From NCBI RefSeq assembly GCF_020164745.1, contig NZ_JAIUGV010000005.1, forward strand, positions 370,692 through 434,691: a DNA stretch of 64,000 bases, in the 5' to 3' direction. The position numbers and the translations under genes are program-made. The stretch comes from Mesorhizobium sp. ES1-4 (GTDB lineage: Bacteria > Pseudomonadota > Alphaproteobacteria > Rhizobiales > Rhizobiaceae). Positions within the stretch are counted from its first letter, which is position 1. Every line of letters starts with the position of its first letter. Under the pieces are notes generated by a model, which ran no database searches, was not told the DNA's origin, and was given only the letters and a program-made list of their open reading frames with translations. This document shows positions 1 to 10,630 of the stretch, piece after piece.

Positions 1-1368
1 TATCTGCTTGCGCACCTCCGACGGCGCGGTGCCGCCGAAGCTGGTGCGGCTCTTGATCGAATTCTGCACCGCAAGCACCGAGAAAATGTCGGACGTGATG
101 CCGGGGTTGATCGATTGCAGATCCTCCAGCGAAAGCTTCTCCAGGCTGACCTTCTTGTCTTCCGCCAGTGCCACCGCGCGGCCGGTGACATGATGCGCCT
201 CGCGGAACGGCAGGCCCAAAGTGCGCACCAGCCAGTCGGCGAGGTCGGTGGCGGTGGCGTGGCCGGAGCCGGCGGCCTTCTTCATGGCGGCCGCATTGAC
301 GGTCATGTCCGCGACCATGCCAGTCATCGCCGCCATCATCAGATCGAGCGTCTCGGCGGCGTCGAACACCGATTCCTTGTCTTCCTGCATGTCCTTGCCA
401 TAGGTCAAAGGCATGCCCTTCATCACCGTCAGCAGGCCGACCAGATGGCCGTTGACGCGTCCGGTCTTGCCGCGCACCAGTTCGGCGGCGTCGGGGTTCT
501 TCTTCTGCGGCATGATCGAGGAGCCGGTGGAGAAACTATCCGACAGCCTGATGAAGCCGAATTGGGGCGTCGACCAGATGATGATCTCCTCGGCCAGCCG
601 CGACAGGTGCGTGGCGCAGATCGCGGCCATGGCGAGGAACTCCAGCGCGAAATCGCGGTCGGAGACGCTGTCCAGCGAATTGCGCATCGGCTCGCGGAAG
701 CCGAGGGCCCTGGCGGTCTGGTGGCGGTCGATCGGGAAGCTGGTGCCGGCAAGGGCGGCGGCGCCGAGCGGGCTCTCGTCCATGCGTTCGATCGCATCGC
801 GCACGCGCGACAAGTCGCGCGAAAACATCTCGACATAGGCCATGCAATGATGGCCGAAGGTCACCGGCTGTGCCGCCTGCATATGGGTAAAGCCCGGCAT
901 GACGGTCGCCGCATGTTCCTCGGCCCGTTCAAGCAGCGCCGTCATCAAGCCTTTCAACGCCTCGGCGACGCGAAAGCACTCGTCCTTGACCCAGAGCCGC
1001 AGATCCACCGCGACCTGGTCGTTGCGCGAGCGGGCGGTGTGCAATCGGCCGGCGGCCGGGCCGATCAGGTCGGCAAGCCGAGCCTCGACATTCATGTGGA
1101 TGTCTTCCAGCTTCGTCGAAAACTCCAAGCTGCCGGCTTCGATCTCTTTCAAGATCGTGTTCAGCCCGTGAGCGATTTTTTCTTGATCAGCCGCCGAAAT
1201 AATGCCCGTTTGCGCCAGCATCTCGCTATGGGCGATCGAGCCTCTTATGTCCTGCGCATAGAGTTTGCGGTCGAACGAGATCGACGCGTTGATCGCTTCC
1301 ATGATCGCGGCCGGACCCGAGGCAAATCGTCCGCCCCACATCTGGTTGCTGGTCTTCTTGTCGCTCAT
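1..1368 (-). CDS. argH: Argininosuccinate lyase (3' end outside window)
   Basis: Last step of arginine biosynthesis: cleaves argininosuccinate to arginine and fumarate in the cytoplasm. The reading frame starts at the ATG complementary to 1366-1368 ([15 protein letters not shown]) and stays open to base 1, giving 456 codons. The family is about 465 residues, so roughly ten C-terminal residues are missing. The fumarase/ASL superfamily signature [12 protein letters not shown] lies near residues 280-292, and the substrate-binding stretch TARSRNDQ is also visible. The gene is divergent from the TlpA-like gene, with only 34 bases between the two chosen start codons, so their promoters must overlap the coding ends. 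Identity is secure; only the truncation limits it. Confidence 0.96.
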   Translation of the reverse strand, partial: MSDKKTSNQMWGGRFASGPAAIMEAINASISFDRKLYAQDIRGSIAHSEMLAQTGIISAADQEKIAHGLNTILKEIEAGSLEFSTKLEDIHMNVEARLADLIGPAAGRLHTARSRNDQVAVDLRLWVKDECFRVAEALKGLMTALLERAEEHAATVMPGFTHMQAAQPVTFGHHCMAYVEMFSRDLSRVRDAIERMDESPLGAAALAGTSFPIDRHQTARALGFREPMRNSLDSVSDRDFALEFLAMAAICATHLSRLAEEIIIWSTPQFGFIRLSDSFSTGSSIMPQKKNPDAAELVRGKTGRVNGHLVGLLTVMKGMPLTYGKDMQEDKESVFDAAETLDLMMAAMTGMVADMTVNAAAMKKAAGSGHATATDLADWLVRTLGLPFREAHHVTGRAVALAEDKKVSLEKLSLEDLQSINPGITSDIFSVLAVQNSIKSRTSFGGTAPSEVRKQI

Positions 1369-1402
1369 GGCTATAACCCGTGCTTCGGAGCAGTTTGAGA
1401 AA

Positions 1403-2083
1403 ATGGCAGACGGAAACAGATTTTTCCCGGCATCGCGCCTGATCGTCGCCGCCCTGGTGGCGGGAGCGCTGGCCGGTGCGGTCGCGGTATATGTCAGCGA
1501 GAGCCGGTCTGGCAACAACGCCGCACCCCAGCTGGCGGCCGGCGAAAGCAAGGACGACGTCGCCTGCGCCGCCAAGAGCGACCGCGCCAAGAAGATCGCT
1601 GCCGCCGCCACCGGCGAGGTCGCAGCACTTTTGCCCGCCGATCCGCCGCAATCCATGAAGAGCCTCGCCTTCAATGGTCCGGACGGCAAGCCGATGACGG
1701 TCGCCGATCATGCCGGCAAGATGGTGTTGCTCAATCTGTGGGCGACATGGTGCGCGCCATGCCGTGCCGAAATGCCGGCGCTCGATGCGCTGCAGAAGGA
1801 GAAAGGCAGCGACGCCTTTCAGGTCGTCGCCGTCAACGTCGATGCCGGCGACGATGTGAAGCCGAAGAAGTTTCTCGCCGATACCGGCGTGCACACGCTC
1901 GGCTACTACCGGGATTCGACGATGACGCTGTTCAACGAGCTGAAGACGCGCGGCCTGGCGCTTGGTCTTCCCGTCACCATGCTGATCGATGGCGAAGGCT
2001 GCCTGATCGCTCACATGAACGGCCCCGCCGAATGGTCCGGGCCTGACGCCAAGCGGCTCGTCGACACGGCGCTCGGGTCGTGA
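1403..2083 (+). CDS. tlpA: Thiol:disulfide interchange protein, TlpA family
   Basis: Predicted membrane-anchored periplasmic thioredoxin that keeps cysteines reduced for cytochrome oxidase or c-type cytochrome assembly. The 226-residue product has one N-terminal membrane anchor (about residues 11-33) and then a thioredoxin fold of the AhpC/TSA-Redoxin type. The active site WCAPC sits in [16 protein letters not shown] near residue 115, and a cis-proline loop (GLPVTM) follows. Start: ATG at 1403 gives a classic signal anchor. An in-frame ATG at 1367 would overlap the argH start and add 12 residues, and I consider it less likely. In several rhizobia a tlpA-like gene lies beside argH, which fits. 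CcmG would be the alternative name, but no ccm genes are near. Confidence 0.88.
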   Translation: MADGNRFFPASRLIVAALVAGALAGAVAVYVSESRSGNNAAPQLAAGESKDDVACAAKSDRAKKIAAAATGEVAALLPADPPQSMKSLAFNGPDGKPMTVADHAGKMVLLNLWATWCAPCRAEMPALDALQKEKGSDAFQVVAVNVDAGDDVKPKKFLADTGVHTLGYYRDSTMTLFNELKTRGLALGLPVTMLIDGEGCLIAHMNGPAEWSGPDAKRLVDTALGS

Positions 2084-2090
2084 GCCTAAA

Positions 2091-2119
2091 GCGCCGGTGT
2101 GACGTTTTCATGCCGGCGC
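2091..2119 (+). terminator. Hairpin after tlpA
   Basis: GCGCCGG (2091-2097) pairs perfectly with CCGGCGC (2113-2119), eight bases after the tlpA stop. No T-run follows, so it is a weak or Rho-assisted 3' end at best. Confidence 0.4.
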
Positions 2120-2176
2120 AACCGCCGAGGGGAAGGCAAGCCCAGCTGTCCACAGGCCCGGGAGGCCACAACAGAA

Positions 2177-2194
2177 CTGTCACATACCTTCTCT
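2177..2194 (+). promoter_or_regulatory. Possible degenerate Pho box upstream of ugpB
   Basis: CTGTCACATACCTTCTCT matches the first half of the PhoB box (CTGTCAT-AWAW-CTGTCAY) well and the second half poorly, about 12 of 18 positions. Further CTGTCA-like half-sites occur at 2146-2152 and around 2233. Rhizobial ugp operons are known phosphate-starvation genes, which is the reason to suspect PhoB control. On sequence alone this is weak. Confidence 0.3.
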
Positions 2195-2256
2195 AAGAGA
2201 GCGGGCAAGGACTTGCGCAAGACCCTTGTCACCTGTCATTCAAGAGGGAAGAAATC

Positions 2257-3609
2257 ATGACAATCATCAAGCGGGGCCTCACTGCCCTTGCCGCAGGCGC
2301 GCTCAGCACCGCGCTGGCGGTTCCTGCCTTCGCCGAGCCGGTAAAATTCGATTTCTGGTTCGGGCTCTCGGGCGACCTCGCCCGCGTCGTCGATACGATG
2401 TGCAAGAACTTCAACGCTTCGCAGACGGATTATGAAGTCGTATGCACCAGCCAGGGCAATTACGATGCCACGCTGCAGAACACCATCGCCGCGTTCCGCG
2501 CCGGCAAGCAGCCCGCCATCGTGCAGGTCTATGACGTCGGCACCGCCACGATGATGCTGTCGGGCGCCTACAAGCCCGCCGACAAGCTGATGGAAGAAAA
2601 CGGCTACAAGATCGACTACGCCGACTATTTCCCCGGCATCGCGCGCTACTACGCGACCTCGAAGGGCGAGATGCTGTCCTTCCCGTTCAATTCCTCGACC
2701 GCGCTGATGTACTGGAACAAGGACGCCTTCGCCAAGATCGGCAAGACCGAGGCGCCCAAGACCTGGGAAGACGTCGGCGCCGACCTGCAGGCGATGAAGG
2801 ACGCCGGCTATGAATGCCCGATGGCGATCAACATCTCCGCCAACGAAAGCTGGCAGTTGATGGAGCAGTTCTCGGCCATCCACAACCAGCCGATCGCCAC
2901 CAAGAACAACGGCTATGACGGCCTCGACGCGCGTCTGGAAGTGAACAAGACCAAGTTCGTCCAGTACGTCACCGATCTCAAGAAGTGGTACGACGCCGGC
3001 CTGATCAAGATCAAGTCCAAGGACCTCGGCCAGGACATGGTCCAGGCGTTCGCTTCGGGCACCTGCCAGGTGATCATGACCTCGGTCGGCGACCACGGCA
3101 CGGTCGGCAAGACGCAGAAGGAAGGCATGAACTGGGACGTCGCCGAACTGCCGGCCTATGCCGGCACCGAGCGCAAGAATTCGCTGGTCGGCGGCGCTTC
3201 GCTTTGGGTGCTCTCCGGCAAATCGGACGCTGAGTACAAGGGCGCGGCTGCGTTCCTCAATTTCATCCACGACCCCAAGACCGCTTTGTTCTGGTCGACC
3301 AATACCGGCTACATTCCGGTCACCAAGTCGGGCTTCGACTACATGAAGTCCACCGGCTTCTACGACAAGGCCCCCTACAAGGGCCGTGAAGTCGCCATCG
3401 CCAGCCTGACCGCGTCCGAGCCGACCGAAATCACCCGTGGTGTGCGCCTGGGCAACTTCACCCAGATCCGCGCCGAATTCGGCACGCAGATGCAGGCGAT
3501 CTTCGCCAACAAGGTCAGCGTGCAGGAAGGTCTCGACACGCTGGTCAAGAATGGCGACGCCGTCCTCGATCGCTTCCAGCAGACCTATCCGGGCAAGACC
3601 CTGCCCTGA
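2257..3609 (+). CDS. ugpB: sn-glycerol-3-phosphate ABC transporter, substrate-binding protein
   Basis: Periplasmic receptor that captures sn-glycerol-3-phosphate and hands it to UgpAE. The 450-residue product begins with a Sec signal peptide (hydrophobic core to about residue 23, AxA cleavage at AFA/EP). The mature part is a type 1 extracellular solute-binding protein whose FDFWFGLSGD and CTSQGNYDATLQNT segments are typical of UgpB. Length is close to the E. coli protein (438). The start has a good ribosome-binding site (AGAGGGAAG) eight bases upstream. It heads ugpB-ugpA-ugpE-ugpC, all on the plus strand. The hairpin after it probably keeps the receptor mRNA more abundant than the rest. Multiple-sugar receptors are the main alternative, but the full UgpABCE context supports Ugp. 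Confidence 0.93.
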   Translation: MTIIKRGLTALAAGALSTALAVPAFAEPVKFDFWFGLSGDLARVVDTMCKNFNASQTDYEVVCTSQGNYDATLQNTIAAFRAGKQPAIVQVYDVGTATMMLSGAYKPADKLMEENGYKIDYADYFPGIARYYATSKGEMLSFPFNSSTALMYWNKDAFAKIGKTEAPKTWEDVGADLQAMKDAGYECPMAINISANESWQLMEQFSAIHNQPIATKNNGYDGLDARLEVNKTKFVQYVTDLKKWYDAGLIKIKSKDLGQDMVQAFASGTCQVIMTSVGDHGTVGKTQKEGMNWDVAELPAYAGTERKNSLVGGASLWVLSGKSDAEYKGAAAFLNFIHDPKTALFWSTNTGYIPVTKSGFDYMKSTGFYDKAPYKGREVAIASLTASEPTEITRGVRLGNFTQIRAEFGTQMQAIFANKVSVQEGLDTLVKNGDAVLDRFQQTYPGKTLP

Positions 3610-3625
3610 TCACGGGAATTTCCCG

Positions 3626-3661
3626 GGCCGCCCGCCGACTCCATTTGAGCGACGGGCGGCC
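3626..3661 (+). terminator. Intra-operon hairpin between ugpB and ugpA
   Basis: GGCCGCCCG (3626-3634) is perfectly complementary to CGGGCGGCC (3653-3661), followed by GTTTCATTATT. This looks like an attenuator or mRNA-stabilising stem after a binding-protein gene, a common way to set receptor:permease ratio. The T-run is interrupted, so readthrough is expected. Confidence 0.6.
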
Positions 3662-3712
3662 GTTTCATTATTGATCTCTCACTTGCATTAAGCCTGCGGC
3701 AACGGCGGACCG

Positions 3713-4597
3713 ATGGAAAAACGCGTCACTTTCGCCAGTTGGACAATCGGCATCCTCTTCGCGGTGCCGCAGCTCCTGCTGATCTTCACGTTCTTCTACT
3801 GGCCCGCCGGCCAGGCCGTATACTGGTCGCTGACGCTGCAGCAGCCCTGGGGCGGCGGCAACATCTGGGTCGGGCTCGACAATTTCCGCTCGATCCTGGC
3901 CAACGCCGATTACTGGAACTCGATCACCGCCAGCCTTGTCTTTGCCGGGATCAGCACCGGGCTCGCGATGTTCATCGCGCTCGTGCTCGCCGCGCTCACC
4001 GACCGCCAGCTTGCCGGCTCGCGTCTTTATCGCGTGGTGCTGATCTGGCCTTACGGTATCGCCGCACCGGCCCTGGCGATGGCGTTCCGCTTCATCCTGG
4101 CACCGGAAGCCGGCTTCCTGGCCGTCGTCAACAAGGGCTGGCCCGGCTTCTGGGACCCCGGTCTCGACGGCGCCGACGCCATGGCTTCGATCATCATTGC
4201 CTTCTCGTGGAAATATGTCGGCTACAATTTCATCTTCTTCCTCGCGGCGTTCCAGGCCATTCCGCGTTCGCTCATCGAAGCCGCGGCGATGGACGGCTCC
4301 GGCGTCATCAGGCGCTTCTGGGACATCCAGTTCCCGCTGATCACGCCGACGATCTTCTTCCTGCTGGTCATCAACATCACCGAGAGCTTCCAGGATTCGT
4401 TCGGCATCGTCGACATCATGACGTCGGGCGGGCCGGCGAACGCCACCAATCTGATGGTCTACAAGATCTATTCCGATGGCTTCAAAGGCCTCGACTACTC
4501 GGGCGCCGCGGCGCAGAGCATCATCCTGATGGTGCTGATCGTCCTGCTCACCATCGTCCAGTTCCGCTTCATCGAGCGGCGCGTTCACTACAGGTGA
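3713..4597 (+). CDS. ugpA: sn-glycerol-3-phosphate ABC transporter, permease UgpA
   Basis: One of the two inner-membrane permease subunits. The 294-residue protein has six predicted membrane helices, the first at about residues 12-32. The cytoplasmic EAA loop that docks on the ATPase is seen as IEAAAMDGSGVIRRFWDIQFP near residues 185-205, in the MalF/UgpA subfamily pattern. Length matches the E. coli protein (295). It is 103 bases downstream of ugpB across a hairpin, and one base separates its stop from the ugpE start, so UgpA and UgpE are probably translationally coupled. Confidence 0.94.
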   Translation: MEKRVTFASWTIGILFAVPQLLLIFTFFYWPAGQAVYWSLTLQQPWGGGNIWVGLDNFRSILANADYWNSITASLVFAGISTGLAMFIALVLAALTDRQLAGSRLYRVVLIWPYGIAAPALAMAFRFILAPEAGFLAVVNKGWPGFWDPGLDGADAMASIIIAFSWKYVGYNFIFFLAAFQAIPRSLIEAAAMDGSGVIRRFWDIQFPLITPTIFFLLVINITESFQDSFGIVDIMTSGGPANATNLMVYKIYSDGFKGLDYSGAAAQSIILMVLIVLLTIVQFRFIERRVHYR

Positions 4598-4598
4598 A

Positions 4599-5519
4599 AT
4601 GCCCATGGTCGAGCGCACCCCGATCCTCAATTTCTTCACCCATCTGATCCTGTTCATCGGCTTCGTCTTTTGCATCGCGCCGTTCGTCGTCGTGGCGATC
4701 GCCGCGTCGCACAACCTCAAGGATGTCAACGACGTGCCGATGTCGCTGCTACCGGGCAGCGATTTCTGGGTCAACATCAAGACGGCCTGGACGACGGCGG
4801 ACCTCGGCCCCAAGCTGCTGAACAGCTTCATCGTCGCCGCGGGCGTTGCGGCCGGCAAGGTGATCATCTCGGCGCTCACGGCGTTCGCGATCGTCTATTT
4901 CCGCTTTCCTGGCCGGATATTCATCTTCTGGCTGATCTTCGTGACGTTGATGCTGCCGCTGGAAGTGCGCATCGTGCCGACCTATGCGGTCGTCGCCAAC
5001 GTGCTGGCGCCCTACCAGGCCATTCTCGATGCGACAGGCTTGAGCTGGCTGATCGAGAAGGTGTCGGGCGTGCAGGTCTCGCTCAACCTCGGGCTGCTCA
5101 ATTCCTACACCGGCCTGATCCTGCCGCTGGTCGCGACCGCCACCGGCACCTTCCTCTACCGGCAGTTCTTCCTCACTGTGCCGGATGAATTGACCGAGGC
5201 CGCGCGCATGGACGGCGCCGGGCCACTGCGCTTCTTCATCGATGTCCTTTTGCCGCTGTCGCGCAACAACATGGCAGCGCTCGGCACGATCATGTTCCTG
5301 TGGGCATGGAACCAGTATCTGTGGCCGCTGCTCATCACCACCGACCAGTCGCATGCGATGGCGGTAACCGAGCTCAAGTCCCTCATTCCCAATGTTGGCG
5401 GCACTCCGGAATGGCATATTGCCATGGCCGGCACGCTGATCGTCATGTTGCCACCGCTGATCGTCGTGGTCTTCATGCAGCGCTGGCTTGTGCGCGGCTT
5501 GATCGCCACCGAGAAATAA
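4599..5519 (+). CDS. ugpE: sn-glycerol-3-phosphate ABC transporter, permease UgpE
   Basis: Second permease subunit. The 306-residue product has six predicted membrane helices and the EAA motif TEAARMDGAGPLRFFIDVLLP near residues 205-225. It is about 25 residues longer than E. coli UgpE (281). The extra length appears to lie in the periplasmic stretch around residues 145-170 (LDATGLSWLIEKVSGVQ). The start at 4599 follows the ugpA stop by one base. The stop is 12 bases before ugpC, with AGGAG directly in between. Confidence 0.93.
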   Translation: MPMVERTPILNFFTHLILFIGFVFCIAPFVVVAIAASHNLKDVNDVPMSLLPGSDFWVNIKTAWTTADLGPKLLNSFIVAAGVAAGKVIISALTAFAIVYFRFPGRIFIFWLIFVTLMLPLEVRIVPTYAVVANVLAPYQAILDATGLSWLIEKVSGVQVSLNLGLLNSYTGLILPLVATATGTFLYRQFFLTVPDELTEAARMDGAGPLRFFIDVLLPLSRNNMAALGTIMFLWAWNQYLWPLLITTDQSHAMAVTELKSLIPNVGGTPEWHIAMAGTLIVMLPPLIVVVFMQRWLVRGLIATEK

Positions 5520-5531
5520 CAGGAGACAAAA

Positions 5532-6632
<1,101 letters not shown>

Positions 6633-6671
6633 TTTCCGACGCGCGCCGTTTCGCGCCTTCAGCAGTCGATC

Positions 6672-7754
6672 TCAAGCAAAGACGTGCGCCTTGCCCGATA
6701 CGGTCAGCCGCACGATCTCGCCGACCGCCGGCGCGTCCATGCCGGATTTGCGCAGGATCAGCGGCGTGCCGCCGATCGCGGCGGCGTCCGGCGGATCGGA
6801 ATTGTTCAGGAGCCGTACCGCGACCGTGCATGTCGAGCCGGCGAATTCCGATTCCGTTACCTCGCCGAACAGCATGTCGGGCGTCCCCGACATGCCCTCG
6901 TGCGAGGTGCGTTTCAGCCCGATCTGCTCCGGCCGCAGCATGATGCGGGCAATATCGCGGCTTTCCTTCGTGTCGACGGCGATGCGGCCCAGTGGCGAGT
7001 TGGCGAAGCCGCCCGAAATGCTCGCCGGCAGGATGATGGCATCGCCGAGGAACTCGGCGATCATCCTGTCCTTCGGCTTGAGATACAGTTCGCGCGGCGT
7101 GCCGACCTGGGAAAATCTTCCATCACGCATCACCGCCACCTGACTGGCGAAGGACAGCGCCTCGGCCTGGTCGTGCGTCACCAGGATGGTGGTGATGCCG
7201 GCCGTCTCCAGAAGTTCGGCCACCGCCTTGCGCATCGAGGCGCGCAGACCGGTATCCAAAGCCGAGAACGGCTCGTCGAGCAGCATCAGCCGAGGCTTCA
7301 TCGCCATGGCGCGGGCCAGCGCCACGCGCTGCTGCTGGCCGCCGGAGAGCTGATGCGGGCGGCGTTGGAGGATCGCCTTGTCCAGTCCCACGATATAGGC
7401 AAGCTCGACGATGCGCTCGGCGCGCCTGTCGTCGTTTCGTCCCATGCCGAAGCCGATATTGTCCGAAATGGTCAGATGCGGGAACAGGGCGCCGTCCTGC
7501 GCCACCACGCCGATGCCGCGGCGATGCGCCGGCACAGCGGCGCCGCCATTGGCCAGCACCTGACCGTCGAGCACGATGCGGCCCTGGTCCGGGGCCTCGA
7601 AGCCGGCGATCAGCCGCAGCAAGGTCGTCTTGCCGCAGCCGGAAGGTCCAACGATCGCCGTGCGGCTGCCGCTGGCGACGTTCAGGTCGACGCCGGCAAG
7701 CGCGGAGACCGGGCCGTAACGCTTGTGCAGATTGCCGAGTTCGAGGAAGCTCAT
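6672..7754 (-). CDS. fbpC: Iron(III) ABC transporter, ATP-binding protein
   Basis: Cytoplasmic ATPase of a ferric-iron importer. The start is the ATG complementary to 7752-7754 ([14 protein letters not shown]), giving 360 residues; the frame is open further upstream but only as antisense noise through fbpB. Visible motifs are Walker [10 protein letters not shown], the signature [14 protein letters not shown], Walker [13 protein letters not shown] and the switch region [11 protein letters not shown]. The C-terminal part from about residue 240 is a TOBE-like domain as in FbpC/PotA. The ATG overlaps the fbpB stop in an ATGA arrangement, which suggests translational coupling. It is the last gene of fbpA-fbpB-fbpC. 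Confidence 0.9.
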   Translation of the reverse strand: MSFLELGNLHKRYGPVSALAGVDLNVASGSRTAIVGPSGCGKTTLLRLIAGFEAPDQGRIVLDGQVLANGGAAVPAHRRGIGVVAQDGALFPHLTISDNIGFGMGRNDDRRAERIVELAYIVGLDKAILQRRPHQLSGGQQQRVALARAMAMKPRLMLLDEPFSALDTGLRASMRKAVAELLETAGITTILVTHDQAEALSFASQVAVMRDGRFSQVGTPRELYLKPKDRMIAEFLGDAIILPASISGGFANSPLGRIAVDTKESRDIARIMLRPEQIGLKRTSHEGMSGTPDMLFGEVTESEFAGSTCTVAVRLLNNSDPPDAAAIGGTPLILRKSGMDAPAVGEIVRLTVSGKAHVFA

Positions 7755-9346
7755 CGTCCCGCCATCCGTTTCGACTGGACGTAGAGCAGCCAGGTCAGGG
7801 GCAGCGACATCGCCACCATGATGAAGGCGTAGGGGGCCGCCGAGGCGTAGTCGATCTCGCCGCTGTAGGACCAGAACGCCATGGCCAGCGTGCGGGTGCC
7901 GTTCGGCGCCAGCATCTGGGTCGCGGTCAATTCGTTCATGATGCCGAGCGCCACCAGCGCCATGCCGGCCGCGGCACCGGGCGCCGACAGGCGGATTGTC
8001 GTCGACCACAGCGCGTTGAGCGGCCGCCGGCCGAGGCTGGACGCGGCGCGCTCGAGCTCGACCGGGGCCTGGGCTATCGAGGCACGCAGGCTGATCAGGG
8101 CACGCGGCAGGAACATCAGTGAATAGGCGACTAGGATGGTGAACAGGGTCTGGTAGAGCGGCAGTGCGATGCGCACGGTGATGGTCACCAGTGCCAGCGC
8201 GATGACGACACCCGGCAGCGAGCCGACAATGTAATTGCATCCCTCCAGCAGGCGCTGCAACGGACCCGGAGCGCGGATGGATATCCAGGCCATCGGCATT
8301 GCCGCGACAGTGGCAAGCAGCGCCCCGGCGAGCGACAGGAATAGCGTCTGGCCGAGTGCTAGGCCGATTTCATCGAAGCGCCAGACTTCGGCGCCGCCGG
8401 CGGCGAGCCAGCGCCCGATAATCACGAACGGCACGCCAAGCGCCAGCAATGTGGTGACGACGAGCAGCAGCAAGCCGGGCACAGTGGCGCGGCCGAGGCG
8501 CATCCGCTCCTGGTGTCGCGCGGCACCGGAGCCGACACGGGCATAACGCTCCTCGCCGCGCACCAGCACTTCGAGCCCGAGCAGCACGAAGCAGCACGTC
8601 ACCAGCACACCGGCCAGCATGTTGGCGGCCGGACCGTTGAAGGTCGACTGGAACTGGTCGACGATCGCGGTCGTGAAGGTGTCGAAGCGGATGAAGACGT
8701 AGAGGCCATATTCGGCCAGCAGATGCAGGCCGACCAGCAGCGAGCCGCCGCATATTGCGAGCCTCAGCTGCGGCAGCACGACACGCCAGAACACGCGCCA
8801 GGGTCCGAGACCAAGTGCCGCGGCCGCATCCTCAAGGGCAGGATCGAGGCGGCGCAGCGCCGCCGACACAGGCAGATAGAGGAAGGGAAAATAGGCGATG
8901 ACGGATACCAGCACGCCGGCCCACAGGCCGTGCAGCCCCGGCACCATGGTAATCCAGGCATAGGAATGCACGAAAGCGGGGATGGCGAGCGGCGCCACGC
9001 ACAGCCAGGCCCAGAGCCGGGCACCGGGCAGGTCGCTGCGTTCGGTCAACCAGGCCAGCGTCACCGACAAGGTTATGGCGATCGGTACGGCCAGCAGCAC
9101 CAGCAGGCCGGTGTTGACCAGCAGTTCGCCGACACGCGGCCGGAAGACCAGTGCCGAGACGGTCTCCCAGCCCGTCTGCACCGCGATCCAAATGATGAAG
9201 GCAAGCGGCACCAACGCCAGCAGTGAGACCGATACGGCTGCGGCGACCAGCCAAGGCGCCACGCGCCGCTGCGTCCTTCGGCGCATCTTCGGCGCTAGGC
9301 CAGGGTGCGCGAGATCGACCGCGGGCTGCATCGGCTCAAGCGCCAT
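7751..9346 (-). CDS. fbpB: Iron(III) ABC transporter, fused permease
   Basis: Inner-membrane channel for ferric iron. This is the double-length FbpB/SfuB type: about 531 residues and 12 predicted membrane helices, with two binding-protein-dependent permease halves. EAA-like loops appear as [23 protein letters not shown] in the first half and [23 protein letters not shown] in the second. The ATG at 9346 (MALEPMQP) is chosen; a TTG at 9370 would add eight residues but has no convincing ribosome-binding site. Its stop overlaps fbpC by four bases. The first helix begins near residue 37. Confidence 0.88.
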   Translation of the reverse strand: MALEPMQPAVDLAHPGLAPKMRRRTQRRVAPWLVAAAVSVSLLALVPLAFIIWIAVQTGWETVSALVFRPRVGELLVNTGLLVLLAVPIAITLSVTLAWLTERSDLPGARLWAWLCVAPLAIPAFVHSYAWITMVPGLHGLWAGVLVSVIAYFPFLYLPVSAALRRLDPALEDAAAALGLGPWRVFWRVVLPQLRLAICGGSLLVGLHLLAEYGLYVFIRFDTFTTAIVDQFQSTFNGPAANMLAGVLVTCCFVLLGLEVLVRGEERYARVGSGAARHQERMRLGRATVPGLLLLVVTTLLALGVPFVIIGRWLAAGGAEVWRFDEIGLALGQTLFLSLAGALLATVAAMPMAWISIRAPGPLQRLLEGCNYIVGSLPGVVIALALVTITVRIALPLYQTLFTILVAYSLMFLPRALISLRASIAQAPVELERAASSLGRRPLNALWSTTIRLSAPGAAAGMALVALGIMNELTATQMLAPNGTRTLAMAFWSYSGEIDYASAAPYAFIMVAMSLPLTWLLYVQSKRMAGR

Positions 9347-9430
9347 ACCGTCGCGGCGCGGCGGCGGCAATCAGGGGACCACGGTCGCGGTCAGGAACGA
9401 AGCGTGTCGTCATGAACGAATGCATCTCGG

Positions 9431-9469
9431 AACAAAACGCTCCCGCGGAAGGTGGATTCCCGCAGGAGC
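9431..9469 (-). terminator. Attenuator-like hairpin between fbpA and fbpB
   Basis: On the minus strand, GCTCCTGCGG pairs with CCGCGGGAGC (one mismatch) across about 11 bases and is followed by GTTTTGTT. It lies just after the fbpA stop and before fbpB, so it probably limits readthrough and leaves more mRNA for the periplasmic receptor. Confidence 0.6.
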
Positions 9470-9502
9470 ACGGTTTGACGTCCTTATTAGGAAGAACGAC
9501 GA

Positions 9503-10510
9503 CTAAAGCAAGCCGGCCGTGGTCATCAGGTCGGTGACCTTCTTGGAGTTCAGGGTCGTGGCGTCGACCTTCGGCGCCTGCAGGTCGACCAGAGGCACGA
9601 GCTTCGGGTTGGACCCGGCACCCTTGCCGACTGCGTATTCGAAGGAGGTTCCGTTCTTCAGAACATCCTGGCCACCCTTGCCGGTCACCCATTTCAGAAA
9701 GGCCTGGGCTTCCTTGGGATGCTTGCTCGAGGCCAGCACGCCGCCGCCGGAGACCGACACGAAAGCGCCCGGATCCTGGTTCTTGAAATAGTGCAGCGCG
9801 ACATTCTTCGAGTTTTCGCCGGTTTTGGCCTGATCGCCGAAATAGTAATAGTGGTAGATCAGGCCGCCTTCGATCTGGCCGGCATTGACCGCCTTCATCA
9901 CGGTGCTGTTGCCCTTGTAGGCGGTGAAGTTCTCCTTCATCGCTTTCAGCCAATCGGCCGTGGCGGCCTCGCCCTTGAGCTGCAGCAGCGCGCTGACGAT
10001 GGCCTGGAAATCGGCGCCCGAGGGCGAAGCAGCCCAGCGGCCCTTCCAGCTCGGGTCGGCGAGGTCGAGCATCGACTTGGGCAACTGATCGGCCTTGAGC
10101 TTGGTGGTGTTGTAGGCAAAGACGGTGCTGCGCGCGGCCACACCCACCCATTTGCCGCTCGCGGCCTGATAGTCCCGCGGCACCTGGGCCAGCGTGTCGG
10201 CGTCGACGGGGGCGAACAGGCCGGCATTCTCGACCAGCACCATGGCCGGCGAATTTTCCGTCAGGAACACGTCGGCGGGCGAGGAGGCGCCTTCGGCGAC
10301 GATCTGGTTGGAGAAGTCGCTGTCGCCGCCATTGCGCAAGGTGACCTTGATGCCGGTTTCCTTGGTGAACCCTTCGGCCCAATCCTTGGCCAGGCTTTCA
10401 TGCTGGGCGTTATAGACGATGATGCCGGCATCTTCGGCCGTGGCCGGACCAGCGGCCAGGCTGATTGCGAGCGCCGCTACGCTGGTCAGGGCAAGAAGGG
10501 GGGATTTCAT
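9503..10510 (-). CDS. fbpA: Iron(III) ABC transporter, substrate-binding protein
   Basis: Periplasmic ferric-iron receptor. The 335-residue product has a Sec signal peptide (cleavage near ATA/ED, residues 25-26). The mature part begins IIVYNAQHESLAKDW, typical of class I ferric-binding proteins in which the early Tyr-Asn-Ala-Gln-His segment supplies iron ligands. A tyrosine cluster at residues 219-224 (YHYYYF) matches the paired tyrosines that hold Fe3+ in this family. It leads the operon fbpA-fbpB-fbpC, with a hairpin after it and an iron-box promoter in front. A thiamine or putrescine receptor is unlikely given the tyrosine cluster and the iron box. Confidence 0.91.
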   Translation of the reverse strand: MKSPLLALTSVAALAISLAAGPATAEDAGIIVYNAQHESLAKDWAEGFTKETGIKVTLRNGGDSDFSNQIVAEGASSPADVFLTENSPAMVLVENAGLFAPVDADTLAQVPRDYQAASGKWVGVAARSTVFAYNTTKLKADQLPKSMLDLADPSWKGRWAASPSGADFQAIVSALLQLKGEAATADWLKAMKENFTAYKGNSTVMKAVNAGQIEGGLIYHYYYFGDQAKTGENSKNVALHYFKNQDPGAFVSVSGGGVLASSKHPKEAQAFLKWVTGKGGQDVLKNGTSFEYAVGKGAGSNPKLVPLVDLQAPKVDATTLNSKKVTDLMTTAGLL

Positions 10511-10549
10511 CGGGTACTCCTCGGGTTGCCCGCATTGCGGGTGCGTCCG

Positions 10550-10577
10550 AGTATCAATTCATGAATGGGTTAGTCAA
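10550..10577 (-). promoter_or_regulatory. fbpA promoter with iron-responsive (RirA/IRO-type) box
   Basis: Reading the minus strand, TTGACT (10577-10572) and GATACT (10555-10550) form a -35/-10 pair with a 16-base spacer. The 15-mer TGACTAACCCATTCA (10576-10562) is an exact TGA-N9-TCA, the consensus of the iron-responsive operator bound by RirA in rhizobia. It covers most of the -35 element and the spacer, where a repressor would block RNA polymerase. A palindrome ATTCATGAAT overlaps it. RirA control is inferred from the motif and the ferric-iron operon it precedes. Confidence 0.7.
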
Positions 10578-10630
10578 GATTAAAAGGCAATCGGCGCCAT
10601 CACGATTTCGCGTGGCGGACGCGGCTGGCA

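Noticed and set aside
1367..2083. Start of tlpA at ATG 1367
   Set aside because: It would overlap the argH start codon and place 12 polar residues before the membrane anchor; ATG 1403 gives the usual signal-anchor form.
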